Source: Nitrincola alkalilacustris (GTDB lineage: Bacteria > Pseudomonadota > Gammaproteobacteria > Pseudomonadales > Balneatricaceae). Taken from it: a stretch of 64,000 nucleotides of DNA. Below are positions 59,096-64,000 of the stretch, in pieces. Below the pieces are notes generated by a model that saw only the letters and a list, made by a program, of their open reading frames with translations, did no database searches and was not told where the DNA came from. The translations under genes were made by a program, and so were the position numbers. Positions within the stretch are counted from its first letter, which is position 1. The number at the start of each line of letters is the position of its first letter. The stretch spans positions 186,001 through 250,000 of the forward strand of contig NZ_WBOM01000002.1 in NCBI RefSeq assembly GCF_008973755.1, in the 5' to 3' direction.

Positions 59096-61780
59096 ATGCA
59101 TGCGATACACCCGACAACCCCTGGCATCCATGATGAAGAGAAGGCGCTGGAGAATCAGGAGTGGCTGGAAGCCCTGAATAATCTGCTGGATTATCAGGGC
59201 GACGAGCGAGCCAGAGAGATGCTGCGCCTGCTGCAGAATCACCTGCTGTCGCGTCGGGTGTTTCTGCCGGAAGCCACGCTGAATACCCCCTACCGCAATA
59301 CTATCGAGGTGGCGGATCAGCCCCGCTATCCCGGCAATCCCGAGCTGGAGCAGCGGATCGAGAACATCATCCGCTGGAACGCCTTTGCCATGGTTGTGCG
59401 AGCCAATGATAATGGCAGCGGAGTCGGTGGACACATTGCCACCTACCAGTCCGCGGCGACCATGCTGGAGGTGGGGTTCAACCACTTCTTCCGTGCCCGC
59501 AGTGCTGATTATGGTGGTGACCAACTGCTGGTGCAGGCACATGCCGCACCGGGCCTCTATGCACGTGCCTTTGTTGAGGGGCGCCTGAGCGAAACCCAGT
59601 TGATCAATTTCCGGCGTGAGCTGCAACCGGGTGGTGGCCTCTGCTCCTATCCCCACCCGCGGCGCATGCCGGAGTTCTGGCAAGGGCCGACGGCCAGCAT
59701 GGGATTATCCACACCCTCTGCGATCTATCAGGCACGCTACATGAAGTATCTGGAAAATCGTGGCCTGAAGTCGGCCAACGGTGGCAAGATCTGGTGCTTT
59801 ATCGGCGATGGCGAGTCAGATGAGCCGGAAGTACTGGGTAGTATCAACATGGCCTCGCGCGAGAATCTGGATAATCTGGTGATGGTGATCAACTGTAACC
59901 TGCAGCGTCTGGATGGCCCGGTACGCGGCAATGGCAAGATCATGCAGGAGCTGGAGCGCAGCTATCGCGGTGCCGGCTGGAATGTGATCAAGGTGATCTG
60001 GGGCAGTGAGTGGGATGCCTTGTTTGCGCGTGATCATCACGGCGTGTTGCAGGATCGCATGGACCGCGCGGTGGATGGCGACTATCAGTTCTATACCGTA
60101 TCTGACGGGCCGACGGTGCGCGAGCACTGGACCGAGGGTAACCCCGAACTGACCGATCTGATGAAAACCCTCAGCGATGAGCAGATCCGCTGCATCCGCC
60201 GTGGCGGGCAGGATCGCAGCAAGATCTTTGCAGCATTCGACAAGGCAGCCAGAAACACAGGTCGACCAACCGTGATTCTGATGAAAACGGTCAAGGGCGA
60301 TGGCATGGGTGCTTCGGCCGAAGGGCAGAACACTTCACACCAGAAGAAGCAGTTCACGGCCGAGGAACGGATCGCCATCGGGCGTCGCTTTGCTATCCCA
60401 CTGAGCGATGAGCAACTGGCTGAAGCAGCTTTCTATACGCCGGAGGTGGCAAGTCCCGAAGCACAGTATCTGCATCAGCGCCGCGAGCAGCTGGGTGGTT
60501 ATCTGCCGGCACGAAGTGAGCAATCGCCTGTGCTGACAGCTCCAGAGCTGGCGCTGTTTAAGGATGCACTGACTGGCAGCAAGCGCGAACTGTCCACCAC
60601 CATGGCGTTTGTGCGCATGTTGTCGCAACTGATCAAAGTGCCTGAGTTGGGGCGTTTTATCGTGCCGATCGTGCCGGATGAGGCGCGTACCTTCGGTATG
60701 GAATCGCTCTTTACCCCTTTTGGTATCTACTCCAGCGAGGGGCAGAAATACAAGCCGGTGGATGCCACCAGCCTGCTCTCCTACAAGGAGGCAAAAGATG
60801 GCCAGCTGTTGCAGGAGGGGATATGTGAAACCGGAGCGATGGCGTCCTTCATGGCGGCGGGCACCGCCTATGCCAACTTCGGTGTGCCGACCATCCCCTT
60901 TTACACCTTCTACTCCATCTTTGGTTTCCAGCGGGTGGGTGACATGATCTGGGCCTGTGCCGACAGTCTGGCCCGCGGTTTCCTGATGGGAGGCACAGCC
61001 GGGCGCACCACGCTCAATGGCGAGGGGCTGCAGCATCAGGATGGGCATTCGCATGTGCTGGCGTCAACCGTTCCGAACCTGCTCAGTTATGATCCGGCCT
61101 TTGCCTATGAGCTGGCGGTGATTATCCGTGACGGCATAGATCGCATGTATCATCGGGGCGAGAAGATCTTTTATTACATCACCCTGTATAACGAAAACTA
61201 CCTGATGCCGGCCATGCCGGATGATACGAAGCGTGTGGAAGAGGGGATACTGAATGGCCTCTACCGCTTCCAGCGCAGCGAGCAGGCAGGGCATAAGGTG
61301 CATCTGCTGGGCAGTGGCAGTCTGATGCAGGAGGTGTTGAAAGCCGCGCAACTACTGGAAGATCAGGGTTGCAGTTGCGATATCTGGAGCGTTACCAGCT
61401 ACAACCAGTTACTGCGAGACGCTCAGGCGGCAGAGCGCACCAGACTCTTCAACCCGGAGGGCGAACATCTGAGCTATGTCGAGCGAGCCATGGCTAGTGA
61501 GCAGGGCGTGTTTGTTGCTGTCAGTGACTATATGAAATCCCTGCCGGGCAGTATTGCCCGCTGGTTTCCCGGTCGCTTTACGGCTCTCGGCACGGACGGC
61601 TTCGGCCTCAGCGAAAGTCGTGCGGATCTGCGTGATCATTTCGAGGTGGATGCGCGCTATATCGCCTGGGCTGCAATGGTTCATCTGTACCGGGATGGGC
61701 GAATCGACTCAGAGAGGTTAAATGATGCCAGAACGAAACTCTCCATTCCGTTGGACAAGCCAGATGCTGCTCTGCTCTGA
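59096..61780 (+). CDS. mdeB: AceE-like 2-oxobutanoate dehydrogenase E1 (MdeB)
   Basis: 894 residues, homodimeric E1 of the AceE type. TPP site GDGESDEPEVLGSI with NCNLQRLDGPVRGN, catalytic His region and active-site loop NTSHQKKQF are intact. Its partner gene makes 2-oxobutanoate, and there are no aceF or lpd genes here, so it is the MdeB type of the P. putida methionine-degradation operon: oxidative decarboxylation of 2-oxobutanoate toward propionyl-CoA, presumably with E2/E3 from elsewhere. ATG 59096 follows GGAG by 8 bases; GTG 59087 overlaps mdeA but is too close. Confidence 0.88.
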   Translation: MHAIHPTTPGIHDEEKALENQEWLEALNNLLDYQGDERAREMLRLLQNHLLSRRVFLPEATLNTPYRNTIEVADQPRYPGNPELEQRIENIIRWNAFAMVVRANDNGSGVGGHIATYQSAATMLEVGFNHFFRARSADYGGDQLLVQAHAAPGLYARAFVEGRLSETQLINFRRELQPGGGLCSYPHPRRMPEFWQGPTASMGLSTPSAIYQARYMKYLENRGLKSANGGKIWCFIGDGESDEPEVLGSINMASRENLDNLVMVINCNLQRLDGPVRGNGKIMQELERSYRGAGWNVIKVIWGSEWDALFARDHHGVLQDRMDRAVDGDYQFYTVSDGPTVREHWTEGNPELTDLMKTLSDEQIRCIRRGGQDRSKIFAAFDKAARNTGRPTVILMKTVKGDGMGASAEGQNTSHQKKQFTAEERIAIGRRFAIPLSDEQLAEAAFYTPEVASPEAQYLHQRREQLGGYLPARSEQSPVLTAPELALFKDALTGSKRELSTTMAFVRMLSQLIKVPELGRFIVPIVPDEARTFGMESLFTPFGIYSSEGQKYKPVDATSLLSYKEAKDGQLLQEGICETGAMASFMAAGTAYANFGVPTIPFYTFYSIFGFQRVGDMIWACADSLARGFLMGGTAGRTTLNGEGLQHQDGHSHVLASTVPNLLSYDPAFAYELAVIIRDGIDRMYHRGEKIFYYITLYNENYLMPAMPDDTKRVEEGILNGLYRFQRSEQAGHKVHLLGSGSLMQEVLKAAQLLEDQGCSCDIWSVTSYNQLLRDAQAAERTRLFNPEGEHLSYVERAMASEQGVFVAVSDYMKSLPGSIARWFPGRFTALGTDGFGLSESRADLRDHFEVDARYIAWAAMVHLYRDGRIDSERLNDARTKLSIPLDKPDAALL

Positions 61781-61794
61781 AGAATAGATGTGGA

Positions 61795-61829
61795 AAAAGG
61801 GGTCAGGTACATTTACGGCCCACCGTAAA
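61795..61829. repeat. Second copy of the dispersed repeat, with hairpin
   Basis: AAAAGGGGTCAGGTACATTT followed by ACGG (61795-61818), whose end forms a hairpin TTTACGG-CCCA-CCGTAAA (61812-61829). Then comes AAGGTCAGTGGGGTCAGAGTC. Situated between the stops of the convergent mdeB and WbpM-like genes; on the minus strand the stem is followed by a T-rich tract, so it may terminate. Confidence 0.8.
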
Positions 61830-61856
61830 AAAGGTCAGTGGGGTCAGAGTCAGATC

Positions 61857-63833
61857 TCAATGCAAGCGGTCACCACTGAGGGCAGGCTCACTGACTGTCG
61901 GTTTGAGCCAGTCGACTACCGGGGTGTTGGGAGTGTAGCCGGGTACTGCCTGAATCAGGAGCGCCCGGGCCTCTTCTGGAAGCTGTTTGTCGACGGCCTG
62001 CTGCAGTGCCTGAAGGTGTTCGTATAGTGCGCTGTGGCTGAGGGCATCCTCGCTGGCGCGCATGATCCGGGGGTGTTCTGTGCCCACTATTTCGCCGGAA
62101 ATCAGCAGCTCCTCGAAGAGTTTCTCGCCGGGTCTGAGGCCGGTGTAGGCGATCTCTATGCCTCCATCATGCTGATCATCACTGACTTGTAAACCGGCCA
62201 GATAAACCATTTTGCGTGCCAGGTCGATGATTTTGACCGGTTCGCCCATATCCAGCACGAATACATCGCCACCCTGCGCCATCGAGCCTGCCTGAATCAC
62301 CAATTGAGCAGCTTCAGTTATTGTCATAAAGTAGCGGGTAATCTCGGGGTGGGTGACCGTAATCGGCCCGCCATTCGCTATCTGCTGCCTGAACAGGGGA
62401 ACAACCGAGCCGGATGAGCCAAGCACATTTCCGAAGCGAACGATCGAGAAAACGGTCTTGATCTGTTTATGAGTTGTAAGGTCCTGAAGTATCAGCTCGG
62501 CCATGCGCTTTGTGGCGCCCATCAGGTTGGTAGGCCTGACGGCTTTGTCTGTCGAGATCAGGATGAATCGTTCCACCCCTGCAGCGGCTGCAGCCTCGGC
62601 AACCGAGCGGGTACCAAACACATTGTTCTGGATCCCCTCGATGATGTTCTGTTCAACCATTGGTACATGTTTATAGGCTGCCGCATGGTAGAGCGTATCC
62701 ACCTGATAGCGTTGCAGGACACCTTCCAGGCGGGTGGTGTTCAACACAGAGCCCATGCAGGGAATCAGCTCGATATCGACACTGAGTTTAAGTTGGATGG
62801 CCCTCAATTCCTGATCGATTTTGTACAGCGCGTACTCATTCAGTTCATACATGATGATGGCAGTGGGCTGGCGCATGATGATCTGACGGCACAGCTCAGA
62901 ACCGATTGAACCACCGGCCCCGGTCACCATGACTACCTTGTTTTTCAGACTGCGATCAAGCAGAGAATCGCTGGCAGGAACCGGGTCTCTGCCCAGCAGA
63001 TCATCCACATCCACCTCACGGAGTTGATCAACTCTGGCTCCCCCCGAGACGATCTCTGGCATCGAGGGAATGGTCAGAACATGAACTGACAGCCCGTTAA
63101 GCTGATCAAGCGCCTGTTTGCGCTGAGCGCGTGATGCTGAGGGAAGTGCCATTAAGATGCGTGTGACACCGAAGTGAGAGACCAGACTGGCGATCTCTCG
63201 TGGCGGGTACACCTTGATGCCGATGACCGAGCTGCCCCACAGGGCCGGATCGTCATCAAGAAATGAGACGGGTTGGTACTCGCCGCCATTGCTCAGGGCA
63301 ATAGCCAACTGAACCCCGGCTCCGCCGGCACCATAGATGATGACCGGCTCCTTGTCGACATGACGCTTCAGCAACCAGTGATAGTAGCTCCTGACCAGTA
63401 GTCGTGTACCACCGACATAGATCAGAGCAGCCATGGCAAAAGTGAATGCAACCGATACTGGCAGACCAGTGTTGGCTGGCAACAGTGCCAGTACCAGCAG
63501 ACAGAGTGTCAGCAGGCCTACACCTTTCACAACGGCGATGATCGCCTGCAGACCCATGAAGCGCACAATAGCGCGATACAGGCCCAGTCGACCGAAAATA
63601 TAGATGCCCAGCAAGGTGGTCAGAAAAAACAGCCAGCCGAAATCCTGTAGCAATGCCTTGGGCCAGACTTGGTTGGCCTGCAAGGCAAAAGCGGTCCAGA
63701 GCGCCAGCGGAATGATCAGCAGATCGGACAGAATCATCAACATCCGCTTGTGGGAGCGGCTTAACAGTATGATTTTACGATGAACCGGTAGTTCGCCCAG
63801 TTCGGAAAGCTGCTTTAATGGCTCTGATTGCAT
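61857..63833 (-). CDS. wbpM: UDP-N-acetylglucosamine 4,6-dehydratase, WbpM/CapD family
   Basis: 658 residues from ATG 63833 (AGGGAG 5 bases upstream; the TTG just before is less likely). Four membrane helices in the first 140 residues, a first nucleotide-binding CoA-like domain (IIYGAGGAGVQLA), then the catalytic SDR domain with TGAGGSIGSELCRQI, STDKAVRPTNLMGATKR (Met-Lys in place of Tyr-Lys, typical of WbpM) and RFGNVLGSSGSVVPLF. Makes UDP-4-keto-6-deoxy-GlcNAc, the substrate for the WbpV-like enzyme. Confidence 0.92.
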   Translation of the reverse strand: MQSEPLKQLSELGELPVHRKIILLSRSHKRMLMILSDLLIIPLALWTAFALQANQVWPKALLQDFGWLFFLTTLLGIYIFGRLGLYRAIVRFMGLQAIIAVVKGVGLLTLCLLVLALLPANTGLPVSVAFTFAMAALIYVGGTRLLVRSYYHWLLKRHVDKEPVIIYGAGGAGVQLAIALSNGGEYQPVSFLDDDPALWGSSVIGIKVYPPREIASLVSHFGVTRILMALPSASRAQRKQALDQLNGLSVHVLTIPSMPEIVSGGARVDQLREVDVDDLLGRDPVPASDSLLDRSLKNKVVMVTGAGGSIGSELCRQIIMRQPTAIIMYELNEYALYKIDQELRAIQLKLSVDIELIPCMGSVLNTTRLEGVLQRYQVDTLYHAAAYKHVPMVEQNIIEGIQNNVFGTRSVAEAAAAAGVERFILISTDKAVRPTNLMGATKRMAELILQDLTTHKQIKTVFSIVRFGNVLGSSGSVVPLFRQQIANGGPITVTHPEITRYFMTITEAAQLVIQAGSMAQGGDVFVLDMGEPVKIIDLARKMVYLAGLQVSDDQHDGGIEIAYTGLRPGEKLFEELLISGEIVGTEHPRIMRASEDALSHSALYEHLQALQQAVDKQLPEEARALLIQAVPGYTPNTPVVDWLKPTVSEPALSGDRLH

Positions 63834-63975
63834 CAAAACTCCCTGAGATCAGCCAATACTATTGCCTGATATAGCAATTCAAAAGCGACCCTGAAAGGAT
63901 GAGCTGAATAAAAGATGAACAGATTTTGATCCGGTATAGTACTGTATATGCGTCTTTATCGCCACGATTTATAAG

Positions 63976-64000
63976 AAAAGGGGTCAGGTACATTTGCCTT
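63976..64000. repeat. Third copy of the dispersed repeat, cut by window end
   Basis: AAAAGGGGTCAGGTACATTT at 63976-63995, then GCCTT to the edge. The 135 bases between it and the wbpM start hold no gene; possible minus-strand promoter bits are present but none is convincing. Whether a palindrome mate or a transposase lies beyond the window cannot be seen. Confidence 0.8.

Noticed and set aside
59096-61780. Pyruvate dehydrogenase E1 (aceE)
   Set aside because: Family is the same, but coupling to methionine gamma-lyase and lack of aceF/lpd favour the MdeB role on 2-oxobutanoate. Biochemical preference is not provable from sequence.

Overview
The window is about 64 kb of densely packed chromosome from a gammaproteobacterium. 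Family signatures (zipA-ligA pair, suhB/trmJ/cysE/isc neighbourhood, complete ccmABCDEFGHI, RfaH, Pseudomonas-like LigA, WbpM/WbpV/WbpL-type sugar genes, mdeAB) point to a marine or soil Pseudomonas/Oceanospirillales-type organism; the exact genus is an inference. I see no rRNA, tRNA, CRISPR, prophage or intact transposase gene. Nearly every base is coding; the only gene-free stretch over 300 bp is 57548-57887, which holds repeats and the mdeA upstream region.

Layout. 1-4.0 kb: the 3' end of purA, a Fur-controlled small gene resembling region 2 of an ECF sigma factor, a SuhB homologue with altered catalytic residues, trmJ and cysE. 4.0-12.0 kb: one iron-sulfur operon, iscR-iscS-sufB-sufC-sufD-sufS-(A-type carrier)-sufT-sufE, a hybrid with IscR and IscS but no iscU, hscAB or fdx, preceded by two IscR-type sites. 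12.0-14.4 kb: an FlhB-C-terminal-like protein and a FliK-like protein on the minus strand. 14.6-21.8 kb: the System I cytochrome c maturation operon ccmA-I. 21.8-26.5 kb: zipA (very long acidic linker) and ligA.

26.6-45.2 kb is an amine-oxidation island: aldehyde dehydrogenase, outer-membrane barrel protein, a 2118-residue hybrid sensor kinase, a TorR-like response regulator, and divergently the complete quinohemoprotein amine dehydrogenase operon qhpA-D-C-B-F-E-G (subunits, radical SAM crosslinker, ABC exporter, subtilisin-like leader peptidase and flavin hydroxylase). The barrel gene and qhpA both carry four 10-bp-phased NNACA boxes followed after exactly 11 bp by TTTACA, which makes a common regulator, probably the response regulator between them, likely. 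This is the most interesting untested prediction here. The cytochrome c maturation genes would serve the diheme QhpA. 45.3-48.8 kb: a LuxR-type regulator, an FAD monooxygenase with a DUF2783 partner, and a CBS protein.

48.9-56.1 kb: mnmC, then an operon led by rfaH with sugar-nucleotide genes and a WbpL-like initiating transferase; a WbpM-like dehydratase lies at 61.9-63.8 kb. Between them are nadC, ampD and the methionine catabolic pair mdeA-mdeB (methionine gamma-lyase plus an AceE-like 2-oxobutanoate dehydrogenase). A dispersed repeat with core AAAAGGGGTCAGGTACATTT occurs at 57.6, 61.8 and 64.0 kb, once as a perfect 56-bp palindrome.
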